The notes: a model not told the origin generated them from the sequence alone. Positions 39,416-53,300 are shown, counted from the stretch's first letter. The stretch: DNA of 64,000 nt from Stratiolaelaps scimitus (GCA_019614645.1 JABWDB010000006.1:8246001-8310000), one strand, 5' to 3'. Numbers and translations: made by a program.

Positions 39416-40803
39416 ATGGTGTACTAATTAATATGAAGAGAAAATAACTCATTTATTGGAAAATAAAATCTTGTTGTTTTAACTAAAAAACAAAAGTTGA
39501 CGTAAACTCTGACTATCCAAACATCGGCTCGAGTTTGGGGCGAAAAGTTCTAATTCCAAAGCCAAAGTAAGTGCAATTTAGAATACATTAGTGCCTTCTT
39601 CAAGTTCTGTTATAGGTACGAAGGAACGGCAACCTTCAACCGTTTTGAAATACGGTTTTGCCAACGATAACAATAGGATCTTGTCTCGACCTTAGTGACC
39701 TGCTGGAGATTATTCAAATTTATGTAGGGCGCCATGCACTCTTATAGAATCGCGAAAATAACATATTGAGGGATATAGAAGGACAGGCGCTACCTTTGTG
39801 TTGTCCTATCGTCAAATTAAAGTCTACAGATACCGTGATGTGTGGACCTAGTCGGAAAGGCTCGGTGAAAGGAACTGATTTTGTTAAGACTAGTATACGA
39901 CAAGGAAGATAAATCTTATAGCTAACGTTCCATACAGATACTTTCTTTATTATTATTATTAATCATGGTAGTTTAACGTAGAAATGTCATTGTTGATCGT
40001 CAGCGTTCGATCCTGGTGTTTACTGCTGTTGAGGTCGTTCTTACAGTCGTACGAATTAGCACTAATTAATGTTAAGTCGACCTTTATAAAGCTGCTCCCC
40101 ACTTCAACTCACCAAGCGGTAATCGTCCAATAGCACTGTCTGTTGCAACACGACAGCGGGTCAAATCGCAGATAATCACTCGTAGGCGCAACCACCAAAT
40201 GCGGTCGAACGTCACCATCAGTTGATTTGCTCACGCTCGTTATGCTATACCCATGTATCAGAATCAGTCACAATTGGTTCAATTTGCCTGTCACATAATC
40301 GAGCCATCTCCGATTCGAGATGTCAAAATGAGTGTGTCGGCTTAGTGTTATGATATTGTTTCTTTCATTATAAAGCAGAACACAGATGACCCTCGTTTAT
40401 GGATGCATTATACACAGATACATTACTTGAACTTTACCATCATCAATAGCCTTCGATTTTCTATCCGACATATTCGTGTGTTGTCATCCAGAGCTTCAGT
40501 CGATTTGGTACAACTCATCCATCATATTCTGATGATGCGTTACTGTTGGCTTTTTGATAATATGATAATTATAATAAGAATAATAATAATAATAATTTTC
40601 TCGCGCTCCTATTCCCATTGTGACTTTGTTCTCAAGGTCTCGATGATGTCTGCGGGCCGACAACAAACATGTGAGTACACAATTCTGGGCTACATGCGGG
40701 TATATATATATGGTGATGAAGACTATGGACCTTTCAATGTATTCATTTTCCTGCGTTCCGCCCCTCCACGGACTAAAGCGTTATGAAGATCAGCTTCCTT
40801 CAG

Positions 40804-41019
40804 CTTACTGATTATCGAGCCGTACAGTTCAACGTGACGAATCACGTGTCAGGTGACGTTACAGTTCCACAGATCACCGATCCCCCAGTTGAGCCCCCGC
40901 CCCCAAGGCAGAACCCTCCGTTTGGATGGACAAGTATGTCAGCATCGTACGTCACCACCATCCTCATAATCCTGATCATCATCATCATCATACTCTATCA
41001 TCGCTATCTGCGTACGAAT
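40804..41019 (+). CDS. Candidate transmembrane exon of an unknown gene
   Basis: A 216-nt frame (72 codons) lies between an acceptor-like CTTCCTTCAG and a good donor AAT|GTATGT, phase 0 at both ends. It encodes a polar stretch with one N-glycosylation sequon (NVT), a Pro-rich juxtamembrane piece (DPPVEPPPPRQNPP), a hydrophobic helix beginning SYVTTILIIL and continuing in Ile, then the basic stop-transfer HRYLR. That is the layout of a type I membrane protein. No family is recognised and no partner exon was found. Part of the hydrophobic run comes from an ATC repeat, so chance is possible. Confidence 0.25.
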
Positions 41020-43099
41020 GTATGTGCTCTCTCTTTCATCTTTGATCTGTACATCAAACAGCCTGTCTTCCAATATAAATAACCGTATATATATATGTAT
41101 ATATATATATGTCGAGACTGGTTGCTATCTCAATCTCGACCTACACCCAACCTCTGGTGACGACAGTCATGTACGGAGAAAATCCCCACACATTGCAAGA
41201 CGCACTACTGGTAATGATTACTCATAGTGATGTGCATATGTATGCGTATATAGGGGCACTACAAAGATCATAACGAGCAATAAATGCACTGCGATCTATA
41301 TCCACCGATCGCCTATTGTGTTAGAGGCTGTGGCCAAATTACCACCAGCCAGTCAGTTTTATATCGATCATATAAATGTTTCTGTTGTTCTCAGCGAGAA
41401 CTGTCCCTTGATTGATTGGCCTGAACACTTCGAAGCATGATACGTACAACGCAAAACACCCGTAATTATCTTATTGGTTAATTATAGTAAGAGTAATAAT
41501 AATAGTGATAATAATAATAATCATCATCATCATGACAATAACGTCACTAATTGATTGCTTCCTATATATACACTAGAGCGATGGGCGATGTGGAGCCAAA
41601 TCGCCGTTCCATTGTCTGCTTAATTTACGCTGTGGAATCGAGTACAATGCAAATTAGACATACAAAAAAAAGATAAAAAAACAACTCCTTTGGGAGTTTC
41701 TCCCAGGATGAAACTAAGGAGAGCTGTACAGTTAGGATAACATTACTTCTTCGAATTAATTGGCATAGTCGTGTACAAATGTAGACACACATTGACATTA
41801 GCGCATACACACACACACATATATATACAAAAGCAGTGTGTAGTTCTCGAGGAGCGTTCCGTTTGCTGTCATTAATAACTGCATTCATAGTATTCACACA
41901 AGTTATAATATACTTATCATCGTTCCTATAATTAATATCGTTATTATTATTATTATTATTATCATTATGATACATACGATTCTGGTTATAGTTATTTAAG
42001 CACCTTCAAGTGCTGTGTGCGTCAGTTCACTTAAATGAACAGTAGTGTGTTTTTCATATTATAACCGACCGCGTAAGAATGCACCGAAGCATATCAGGAC
42101 GGAACAGCACATTGAAGCGTTCGCACCTCAATTCGTTATCTTTCCTCGCGCATTGATTACCCATACAGTAGTACAGCGTACGTTCGAAGTGGATTCGGAA
42201 CAAGAAATGTATAAATTTCCCAAAAATCAAAGAACCTATATCTCTTGTTTTTTTCGATCTTTCAAGTTGTCGAAACTCCTTCATCAAAATTTCAAATATA
42301 TATTTCCCCTTCTCGCTAGATCTAGCGAAAGTGGCAGGGTGGCTAAGGCAAGCCAATCAATCGGAGGGGGGGTAAAGGCCAAGTTTCGAATATCTACCTG
42401 TCCATGTTGACAGCATGTTTATTGCATACGACGAGTGCGCAGTTGCGCAACACAAACGTCGAAGGGAACGAACGAGGACACTAACTTCTCTCCAAGTTCG
42501 AAGGTGATTCTATTTTCAGTAACTTTTCATCTCACCCCGCCTAGTTACCGTACTCGTAATGTACCGTTGTCATCGTTTTACGATCTAGCTGCATCTAACA
42601 TTCTATCTACCCTCTACGCGTTTTATATTCTCGAAGTCTACAGGGCGTCCTCGTCGGTTTAGCCGAATAACGCGAGCACTGGGAAGATAACTCTTCGTTC
42701 GCGTCGACGTCGTGACGCATACAATCGATTATTGCACCTACATATGAAACTACTTTGGTATATTGGTTAAAGGCAGCACGTCACTATTTTGTGTCACTAA
42801 ACATTTTTTTTGACCGACGTCACCTTGAAGCCGATGAGGGCGAGTCGGTCTCTCTGTTCTCAACCGATGCGATTTGCCCAACCCGCTAATTTGACACGAG
42901 CATAATTTTTCATTATAGCCAACTAACACGATCGAGGGTGACTTGACCGCTTCGACCGGCAATAACAAACCTATGACTGGATATTATCATATATCTGCTG
43001 TGGGCTGTAGTTCTGTAGAAATTGCTTGTAACAATGCTGCCAGTGCTGCAGCTGTCCATGCAGCTTTCTGTGAGCCCGTTTAATAAATCTTTCTTTCTA

Positions 43100-43120
43100 T
43101 CTCTCTCTCTCTCTCTCTCT
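43100..43120. repeat. (CT)n microsatellite
   Basis: About ten CT units. Confidence 0.9.
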
Positions 43121-43323
43121 GGGCCTCCCTTTATATACGCCCCAATGAGCTAACTCAATCAGAACTTTTATTTGTTCTCGAGCGGTTGCTATTTCATCGT
43201 TCGTGGCTCATTGCCCGCTTAGACGTTTTTCTTCATTTTTCCTTAACAAACTCGTACAAACACGCGTAAGGACACAAGTCGGGCCTCGTCACAGCACAAC
43301 GCATACATGGGAAGCGTTTGCGA

Positions 43324-43349
43324 ATTAATTCCCGGTTTACGGAATTAAT
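43324..43349. repeat. 9-bp inverted repeat hairpin
   Basis: ATTAATTCC and GGAATTAAT flank the 8-nt loop CGGTTTAC. Function unknown. Confidence 0.6.
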
Positions 43350-43359
43350 CTTCATTCGT

Positions 43360-43376
43360 CCGGGTTTGAGTCCCGG
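43360..43376 (+). repeat. tRNA T-arm-like sequence
   Basis: CCGGG-TTTGAGT-CCCGG forms a perfect 5-bp stem with a 7-nt loop matching the B-box. No D-arm or acceptor stem was found; a separate 9-bp hairpin (43324-43349) lies 10 nt upstream. Confidence 0.35.
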
Positions 43377-46256
43377 TTCAGTAAATGTGACATGTGCCCA
43401 GTCGAGGGTCAGTGGTCGTCGATAATTCGACGGTAATGCTTGCGCGAGCAGTTTATCAGTTAGAACGGAATTAGCCGACCACGGCTATTTTGAGCGAGAG
43501 AGTGAATTTCCATTCGGAATATTTTTCTTTCATTATCTCGTCTAGTTTTCTATTTGCTTGTGTCTGCACACATTCGTTGCACCGAACGAGGTGAAGGGTT
43601 AACCTTTATAGGTGTACTCGACCTGCAGAATTACTGCCGCCTATCGACGACTCATTATGAGAATATTTAGCTGCAGATTGCTTGGATACAATTGCGAAAT
43701 GAGTGACCCAGCGATCTTAAACGAAGCGGAGACCTACAATGATCACATTATCTCGTGTGGACATCAACGTTAAAACAGATAACACAATACAACATATATG
43801 ATGACAACAGCTCTCATATTCGCAATCTGGAGCGAATGTGCAAACGGTGCCAAGTGAACTTTGTCGGCACTGCACAGAGTTCGCATTCGGCCAGTTGCAC
43901 ACAATTACATCTGGTTGGCAATAATGGTACACACCTCATGCTCGATGCCCCTTGACTCAGTACAACTCTCCGAATTGCAGGAGATTATTTGGCGAACAGG
44001 ATTTGGCCCGTGACGCCAACCTTCAGCCGCCTATGGATCGATGAATCAATCAACCTTATCGATCAGTGTACGAATGTGCCCGTTTATATATATATCTATA
44101 TGTAACATATTCAGGGCTACTCATGCACCGGCTGCCATTTCGCCTCGTACACGTTCACTCATAACATAATTCTTCCCCGCACCTAAATAAACGCCTATGC
44201 TAGATCAACATCTGTTTACCACGTCATATAGAATAGATCCGCATAGTGGCCCGTTCGCCTCGTACCATACGTTTAGAGGAAGCCAATCAGGTAAAAGACC
44301 ATGTAGCATTAAAGGAATGATGTACGTTAGCTCTGCGGTGGACGTCACATCGCCTCACGGAACAGAATCATTTCACAGATCAAGGAACGGATCGAAAACA
44401 CTAGTAGCTAGACGTGTCCCTGCCATGATCTTGTATCAAAACACTTAGTTGCCCAATTCGAGAGTTCATTACTCATTATCAATATGGTGAGAACGAATTC
44501 AACGACTTGCTGAGACCGCTAATCATTCCGTCCTCGGTCAATTTCTCACCCATCGACATATTGATATCAAATGGATATATAGAAATCCTTTCGTGTGAAT
44601 CCCGAAGGCCACACGCCGGCATCCGCGCACAGTCATACAGCACATTACACACGCAATCCGTTCATAGCTGGAAGGGAGGCGTGGGCGGTCGTCGAAGACA
44701 TAAATAAGATATACATATATATATAGTATTGTTATGAAAATTGTTGTTGTTGTTGTTGATGTTGCTGGCAAATGTGCAGCAATGTCGCCTACGGCACTAA
44801 TGATTAGTTTGATCAATTTGCAGCTAGTTACAATTATATGTAGTGTTTGCTCCTCCGTTTAATTCTGTTGACAATTCGTTCATCGCTGTGTATAATAATA
44901 ATAGTATATTATAGGTCAATACGAAGATAGTCTTACTAAGTAGACATCAGCAGTAATTGTTGTCGGTTCCGAGAGCCATAGAGCTATAGACAAATTGATA
45001 GGCAACTGTGTAGACTGGATGTAATAGCAGTCCTAATATCAACTGCTGGAATGAGAATTAGTTAATTGACAATTAATCTAACAACGCTAATAAACAGTTA
45101 ACCACTTATCGCTATGCTCGACACAAGATCGACCATCTGCCGCCAGCATTATCAGCAGCTGCAGCAGGAGCATTCTGTCTTCCACCAAAGTGATAGATAA
45201 CCTTTCCTGACTTCTGTTGATGTTGAGTGTAACAGTGCCGTCCTGTTACACCGGGACAATCGCATACGTATAGTCTGTCGTAATAGGTAATTATATAGCT
45301 ATTTTGTAGCAAACTCTCTATAGTATCAAGTCCAAATATTGAATTCGACAATGAGTAGTGAGGCCAACTCGGATATATATATATATATATAATATATATA
45401 TATATACGAGAGTTTGCCGCCTCAATGTAAATTTGCGGCACGGGCTCATGTATTATTTCGACACAGCAGAAGTAGCCGTTATCAACGCGCTGTGTACCAG
45501 CCAAATGTCAGCGCAATAAGGGTATGTCGCATGGATGTTTTCCTATAAGAACTTCCCATTTCGAATATGGTTAGCACAGCGGTCGCGGGAGAACTCGGCG
45601 AAGTGCGACAATTTAGAGCTATGGCAACGCATACAGGACAGCGAAGATGCACACATTTCAAAGGAAGGGAAAAAAAACATACACCTCGGTATAAAATAGT
45701 GTACATCCGATTACGTTGGCCATCGTCGACACACAACACTTCGGAGGTGCGAGAAGAATAATTCCTGCATCGATTATTGTTCAGATACTGCATATGATCG
45801 AATGTGGTCAAGAGATCAGGCACTCTGCACGTCGTGTAGCAGCAACCTTCTTCTGGAAAGGTTTTCGCAAAATTTTTAGCTAGTTTCAAGAAGGGAGAAG
45901 AAAAAATAACAGAATTTCTCTTCGTCCTATTTTCCTCCATCCGCGTTGTTGTCTAGCGTCGAGTGAATTTCAACCTGTCGAGTGATTCCGAAGCTGAATT
46001 TGATTTCGAGGAGTGCTATAGCTCGGCATTGAGGGCCCATACGTCTCGTTGCTCCCACTCTACGCGTTTGTGATCTCTCGGTAAAGGGTAGAACCGCAGA
46101 AGACGGCTTGACAATATGACAATATTTTATCTTCTACCTCTAACTTTTCATGAGAAAAATTCATACGAAATCGCAATTTCCACCCTCGACGTTCGACAAC
46201 CTCACGCATACTCATCTCTACGCGCATCATTTTCATTACTGCTGCGCCTATCTATA

Positions 46257-46259
46257 CAT

Positions 46260-46287
<28 letters not shown>
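46257..46287. repeat. (TA)n microsatellite
   Basis: About fifteen TA units, 1 kb beyond the Vav stop codon. Confidence 0.9.
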
Positions 46288-46291
<4 letters not shown>

Positions 46292-47255
46292 GATCATTTC
46301 GTTTAATCGACGTATAACTGAGACACATGTTAATTATCACTATCTTATCCGTGCATCTGCTCTGGATAGATAGATTGATGGAGAGGTAACAGATCTTGAA
46401 TTGTATCAAGGCGGCAAAGGCTAAGCGGTCCATAGACATCATTATATGTATCTCTCAGCTATCAGCGATGATATTAGTATTATAATTATTACTATTATTA
46501 TTATTATTATTATTATAATTAATCTGCTCTTCTGTGCATATCTACAGAGGCAAGGCGGTCGTGACCGTTGCCACGATTTGACTATTCGTACGATGCTTAC
46601 AACATACTAAATGTTATGATAATGATGATGGCTGGTGATAGAAACACAAATAGTTATAGTAATGATATCGATTATAAAACAGATGAATACATGATCAGGC
46701 ACACAGCATCCTATGGCCACCGTACCGGATATCGAGACATCATATTAGCCTGTTGGAACTATAGTCCACATCCAACTATACACGCGTATATCAGTGATTG
46801 CAGTTGTTGATGTACATCTCAGCTGGCCCGCAGGTATCAGCTGGCCGCTGCCGTTACGCTGGCAAAGGCCGCGTCTTTACTTTCGCCTTATGTATACTAA
46901 CAATAATCATAGTAATAGGCCTAATTATGTCAGAGCTAATTATTTATATATTTATATATAGTGGTGCGTCCTAGATAACTTTGAGCATAGATCCGAGGTG
47001 ATACAGACTAATAATTGTTGTGACGCTCTATCGATAGGCCGCTAAAAGCGCATCTGTCCGATACACACGTCCGCGCTGAAATTGCCGTTTGCAACATAAA
47101 GCGTCTGTTGTACATGCATTGTATTGATGCCGATCTCTTCGTGATATATCGTTCTTTTAATGCGTCTATCATTTTTCTCGCGAACAGATATCGCAATACT
47201 ACGGCGGAATCATCAGTTGCACTATCGAGTGGCGTCTGTGGCTAATTGCAACGAT

Positions 47256-47386
47256 TCAATGATTGTTCTCCTGTTGCTGGATTTCCTGCACGTAAGTCTT
47301 GGGGAAGAAGCCGAAATTGTTGTTGAGGTGGCCTTTCCACCAGCCCCGTTCATCTCCCTCCTTCGACAAGATCGCCACCCGCTCAC
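47256..47386 (-). CDS. Vav: Vav exon 15: C-terminal SH3 and stop codon
   Basis: Residues 960-1002 then TGA at 47258-47256. Acceptor ATTACCTCTTAG. Encodes [19 protein letters not shown] followed by [12 protein letters not shown], carrying the WW pair and the FP-x-x-Y-V motif of SH3 ligand grooves. It ends a few residues after the domain, as in other Vavs. Confidence 0.95.
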
Positions 47387-50300
47387 CTAAGAGGTAATGA
47401 CCGCAGAATAATTAGCCATCAGCAAATTAATGAATTCAATCATCAGCATCATCGTATGTGGCAAATATGGTGAGGCGATTGTTGTTAGTTCACCTTCGAC
47501 CATGAAATGTATAGCCAGTCAGCCAGGTTGGCCAGTTAGCTAGATTACATGAGCATGTATCAAATTGGCCTATTTGCTTTGATTTTTCTGTTGATGACAT
47601 CTCGAACGTTTCCACCAGCTCGGATTCTGCCACGCGCCATGTGTCACATAGCTTAACGTGGATCTCTGCCCCGTAAGCAATGCTCGCTCACTCTCGACCC
47701 ACGTTCACATTCGATTTCGCCACGGACGAGTCGGCGTTGTCGGCAAAGAAAAAGCAATCCATGCACTTCATTGTACACTGACCTTTCGTGAGCGGCAGAA
47801 ACTGCGCCCTATTCTGGTCCCCGGCCGTCGTGTGGCTGGGTTCAAAGTCGTGAACGACAAGAGCATAGGAGATTACTGGCGGCCCGACAGCGTTCGACAC
47901 CCGCTTGTACGGCGTCCGCAGTGTCTCGTTGAGTCCGGCGAAGCTTTCAGCCAGCGAATGTTCCTGGTACCAGGATACTAGATCCAGAATGGAGCGAAAC
48001 AGCTTCTTCTTGCAAAGATAAAGCCATTCGCCGGTATTCGGGCCCGCTCCCGGTGGAGGGGGGCTTGCGCCAGGGACTGGCGCCTCACTGGCGAAGCTAC
48101 AAACACGCATGTGTTTGACGGCACCGCCCACCTTCAGCGAGATCGCGAAGCCGGGCTGAGGGCCCAGCTGGCTGAGTTGACCAGAAAGTTGTTTATTTGA
48201 AATTCGCACGAGATAGGTCCCCTCAGGGCATGATTCCAGGGTCGCCTCCGCTCTGTCACGACTCATATTGCCTGTAACTCACGCACGTGTTACAATGATA
48301 ATATTTTCGTTATTATTAAATGTTATTATAGAACACCAGTGAAATGATTTACAGTTCGCAGTGGACACTGATGATTGATAGTTAATAGTCTTCGGTCTCG
48401 TAGTTTTAAACGACTATACTTGCTCATTGTGTTGAATAGAAGAGCTTACCGGCAAACCACGGATGCTCTTCCAGGTTCAGTGAGGAGATCTCTTCAACGT
48501 GTTGCGCTGGAAAGAATCCAGCACGATTCCCTATACGCCCTTCCCAAAGGACGACACTCAACTTGCGCGTGATCTGAATGAGGTCGCCATTTTCGAACGT
48601 CAGATGGTCGTCATTGTTCCCGCCATTGTACGAGCGGTATGCGCGGGCTTGACCGATACTCGGTGCTGATCGCGATAACGGAAGTGGCGCGGCTGCGATT
48701 GGACTCTGTGGATGACACGACCTCGACTGTGCGATGCATTCGCGATGGAGGATCCTCTGACACCTGTGAGCAGGCGTACGCAAACACACACACACACAGA
48801 GAAAAACACACCAAGATCGAACAGGATGTGATGGAAAATCCCTCAATGGACTGAAGCTTTGATTCTGTTCGTTGGCCGTGTTTACTTTTAAATCGAACGG
48901 GTGGAGTAAGCGCCAATGGGGCGGCTCGAACGTGATTGCTAATCGTTTGCGTCACTTACAAATGGTTCGTGGGACACATATTTATGTGAGCTGTATCGCA
49001 TTTGTTCGTCCTTTCACAGGGGGTCATCAGTCAGTGAGTTTAAACTTAAACGCAAGAGCTACGAGCATGAACGCTGACGATATTGCTATGAGCCACTCAA
49101 CGTCGAGACACCTTCGCGTATCTTCGTATCGAAATTATAAGAGTTAAGTGTCACAGTAGGAAATGACGGTGCAATCGAGAGAATCCACAACAACAACAAG
49201 GTATCGTTTTTGCTCGACGGCACACTGAACGTGCACGGAAGCATAAGGATGAATCGATACGAACCTCGTACACTGGTATCCCTGATAGAAGATCCCCTTC
49301 ATGAGCTTATTACATTGATGGCAATACATCGGAGCCGCAAATGTCTTCATCTCCAAACGCTGATGGTCCGTTTGACGCCCCGCTGGTGGGTCGAGATTGT
49401 CCCTGGAACGAGCAGCCAACAAGAGCAGAATCACAGTCATACAGTGCACACGCTGAAGTGGTACAGATTTCAGTTATTCAGCCAATCCCCGTCCTTGTAG
49501 GATACCCTTAAGCGGAAGCGCGGTACGCGTATTGTGTGTAACATTTGATTACGGGAACATATTAAAAAAAAATACACGATTGAGCATTATTCGGTGTGTA
49601 GTTGGGCGGGTGATGAGCTGAACGCTAGACGAAATGTTTGCTTAGAATATAGTTCAATATTTGTAAGTCGATGTACGAGACGATGGATTTTAGCTATTTT
49701 AGGCATGGGGTACTCACAGTGCTTTTTGAATAGCTTCGATCCATTTCAGTTTGTCATCGAGTGTCTTCGTGGCAATGGTGAACGCTGTCTTTTGATCAAG
49801 ATGCACGAGGAGAAACTGATGTTGCCACGACTTTGCAGGCATGAGTGCCGATGACGTGACCACCGACCCGCCACCACCGGCGCTGCCACTGGGTCCACCC
49901 AGTGGTTGATAGTCCTCCACCCGGTACGAGCCTAGTGAGATCGCCTCCTTGTATACGTACTGATCACCCTGGCGTACGTAAACGTGATAGATACGTTTGC
50001 CAGATCCGACAAGGAGGGAGGATGGAAGAAGTCATAGAATATAATCAACGTAAATGGCAATCAGAAAAAATCCAACGTCAATGCTTCTACATAAGCATTT
50101 CATAACACCGATCGAAGTGAGCCTGTAGCCTGGGCGTGACACACAATACAAAGAAACAATAATAGTACAATGCACCACACACACACAAAACAGTGCAGAC
50201 TTCAAGCAAAAGCACTACTAAAAGCTTAGCGAAAACGGTTAAAATGACTTGACGATTTTTCTGCGGACTAGCATGGGTGACGAATTATGATAGAATATAT

Positions 50301-53300
50301 ATATATATATACATCTGAGATCCTAGAAATAATGTAGCCATATCTTAATTTTATAAGGGCGCATATGTACACCTTTATAATTAAGCTAGATTTATATCTA
50401 CAGTTCTACGAAGTCATCTTTTTATGACACGCCGGTGACGAGCCACAGTGAAGGAGAACAGGTGTTTGATTCACCGTCACACAAGCACACACAGATATAT
50501 ATATATACGCCGCCAGTGCTGTATTGTACCGCTTAAGAGAATTGTAGTCTAAAGTCTGTTTTTCAATCAGATGTCACCGAAAATCATAAGCAAAACAGTG
50601 AAAATCGCCAATTTTGCTATAACTTAAATCGGACTCACATATAACAGGTGAAACTGCTGTGCAGGACAACTTATCTCGACATGTAACGCATGCGCAACTT
50701 AAGTAACAAAATGCTGAGGCGATATCACAAGTCAACTCGATTAACACAAAGACATTACCCGATTACAAATGCCCGCGTCATTGACATACGAACAGTTCAT
50801 AATCTGTTAAGACGCCGCCATTCTATTTGCCACTCTTCCCTTGCTCAAGCTATCCTTATTCCCGCCTTCTATATATCGCATTTTACATATTAGTCTACGA
50901 GATATTAATCACGTTTGACGTCATGGACAAATGATCCTCGACTTATGCATGATAACGTTCAGAATTGAAGGCGATCTTATGCGAATAACAAATATACAGC
51001 GTACGCTAATGAACAACGAGAAAAAAAAAGGAAGTAACGACAGTCTGGTTGACACCTCAGCACGAAAGCATGCGACGATTGACGACTGCCTATAAGCTCA
51101 AATTATGCCTCGTCAAAAAAACCTGCCTCAGTTGCTTCCAAGCCAGCCGAAACCACCAGCGAACCAAACAGCAATGCATCAATTCACTACTTGAGCGAAA
51201 ATAACGCCATTCTAGTAAACAAGAGTGTTTAGCATCCAGCATAAACATGTTCACTATGTTACACATGGACATTCAAAAGTGCGCCGTCATCAGCCGTCAT
51301 CACAAGCAGGCCATCAGGGTTTGCACGGATGGATCGGCGGTCGCGGATGCCACACTATAACAATACGTACCCCGAGCCATTTATCCACCATCTGGGTCCA
51401 CCCACGACACAGCGTTAATCAGTGTCCGGGTAGGATAGAAGCGGATACACAGGCAGAGAGACAGAGATGAACAAAGGTCTGATTAAGAAAGAGCTGACGA
51501 CATCGATCGTCGAGTTCGTCACTCGAATTGTTAATTCAGGAAAATATTGCAACCTTCGCACGACGACAAACGCCCCCCTCCACGTGCTAATGATTAGGAG
51601 TTAGATTAGTGTTAAATAGGTTAGTGCGTCAGCTTCTCCCCATTTCGGTGTCGAGGTCCAATAGCTCTGGTAACTCTTCTCGACGAATGTATTGCACTAG
51701 CTGGTCTTTCATCGTTCGCATATATTCGTGACAGAATGTAATAACCTTGGAGTATGCTGAACCGAAGCTGATGATGACCCAGATTATATATATATATAAT
51801 AGAAGCCTTCGCATATTGTGGATCGACGCTCGAAGTAGACACGCTGAAGTGTCTCGATCACAAATTCAACACGCGCTCGATAGATGGATAGATTAATCAT
51901 TCGCTCTTAATCTATAATAAGTTCCTTACTGCGTTCTATAATTTACATGTGACCAGCTAGCGACCCGCATCGAACATTCACCCTGACGCCGTGAACATGG
52001 AAGAGAAATAGAATTATTTCTCTTCTATGCATATTTTGCAAAGTTCAAATCTCATTAGCTGTAACGACTCCCGGTCGTGCCACTAGACATGTTTGTGTTT
52101 GCTTGGTAACTACGCGTACACTTGACCTACCAGGTCGCAGTGTGGCCGACTTTTACAAGCTGACCAGCGAAAATCGTCACAATCTACATATAAATATGTT
52201 TCGTAGTTAAGCACATGTTTCGCTCGCAGTATCTTGGCTTCAAGGAATCGCTGCCTCAAGACCCATAGTCATGCTTTAATTTGCACGAAGTGCGTAGGTT
52301 CTATATATATATATATATATAGAGCCTGCGCGGTTCGAGCAAAGCATGTGTATGCGCTTATATTTTACCTCTATGTCGAGCGGTGCGTTTCCTTGGCCTA
52401 TGACGAACTCGTGCCAACAAGGCACAGCGCCGACGAATACTATTTAAACGTCTCATCAATTGTTTGTGTGAAGACATGAACAATTTCTAGTTGCTTCAGC
52501 ATCACGTTAGTCAGGACATGGGTTGCTGTTTTCGCCACCACTGAACAAATCTAAGAAGCTCCGCAGGCGAAAGCCAGCTAGATAGAGCTTACCTTGCAGA
52601 CAAGTTAGGTTCATAGTTCCCCATGCATTCATTATATCATAGTATTGCTGGACCATTAGTGCGGTTAGAGAAAGCTGTATTATTGATTCATTGATTGATT
52701 GATTGGCTGATTATTGAGCGGTGGGAGCATACCGAGTAAACAGTGACCGGATGAGAACCAAAAGCGAGTGATGATTTCCGACTCTGGTGAGGAATCACAA
52801 ATGAAGATTTTGTTCAGTATTTCAAGTGAAGATTGACATATTTAGACGACAATGGAGGTCAATGCAGTGTACGGGAGTAACCTTGCGTGGGGGCCATGCT
52901 AATCTCCTCTGTATCGTTCAAGCTTGAGCGTAGGGCATCTGAAGATGCCCACGCCCGCAAGCTGACTTAGGAACCTAACTACGGAGAACTGGATTTTTTC
53001 AATCTTCGGTAACGCCGCGTAATGGCCATGTTTCTATGTGTCGATTCGCAAACGAACAGCAGCTGAAAATAGCTCCCGTTTAAATTGAAGATGGTATTCA
53101 TATGCTTTAGTCATCTCCGGCCGTCTTCAGATGCGACCAAAAGTCTGCCCTGTGTTAACCGAATATAACATCCGGACCACACAGAACTATACATAGGCTT
53201 ATACAGGGAGCATATGAGATTTTCATAAAAAACACATAACACAATTTCCAAGGGAACGCTACAGGTGTAACTTTATCTCCTAAACATTATCCCAAATCCG

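Larger units (their letters stand above)
39416..47255. other. Region 3' of Vav, no identified gene
   Basis: AT-rich with ATT/TAA triplets (40.6, 41.5, 41.9, 46.5 kb) and TA runs. Contains the low-confidence transmembrane exon, tRNA-like T-arm and EGF-like scrap. The Vav 3' UTR must begin just below 47,256, but I found no AATAAA on the minus strand within the first few hundred bases. Confidence 0.5.

Noticed and set aside
49144..49264. Reading C1 straight through into VHVQC without splicing
   Set aside because: Cys/His spacing is wrong, whereas splicing to 48763 gives exact C1 spacing in phase.
52881..52950. Functional U6 snRNA gene
   Set aside because: ACAGAGA box altered, internal stem-loop and terminal T run missing, no TATA box upstream.
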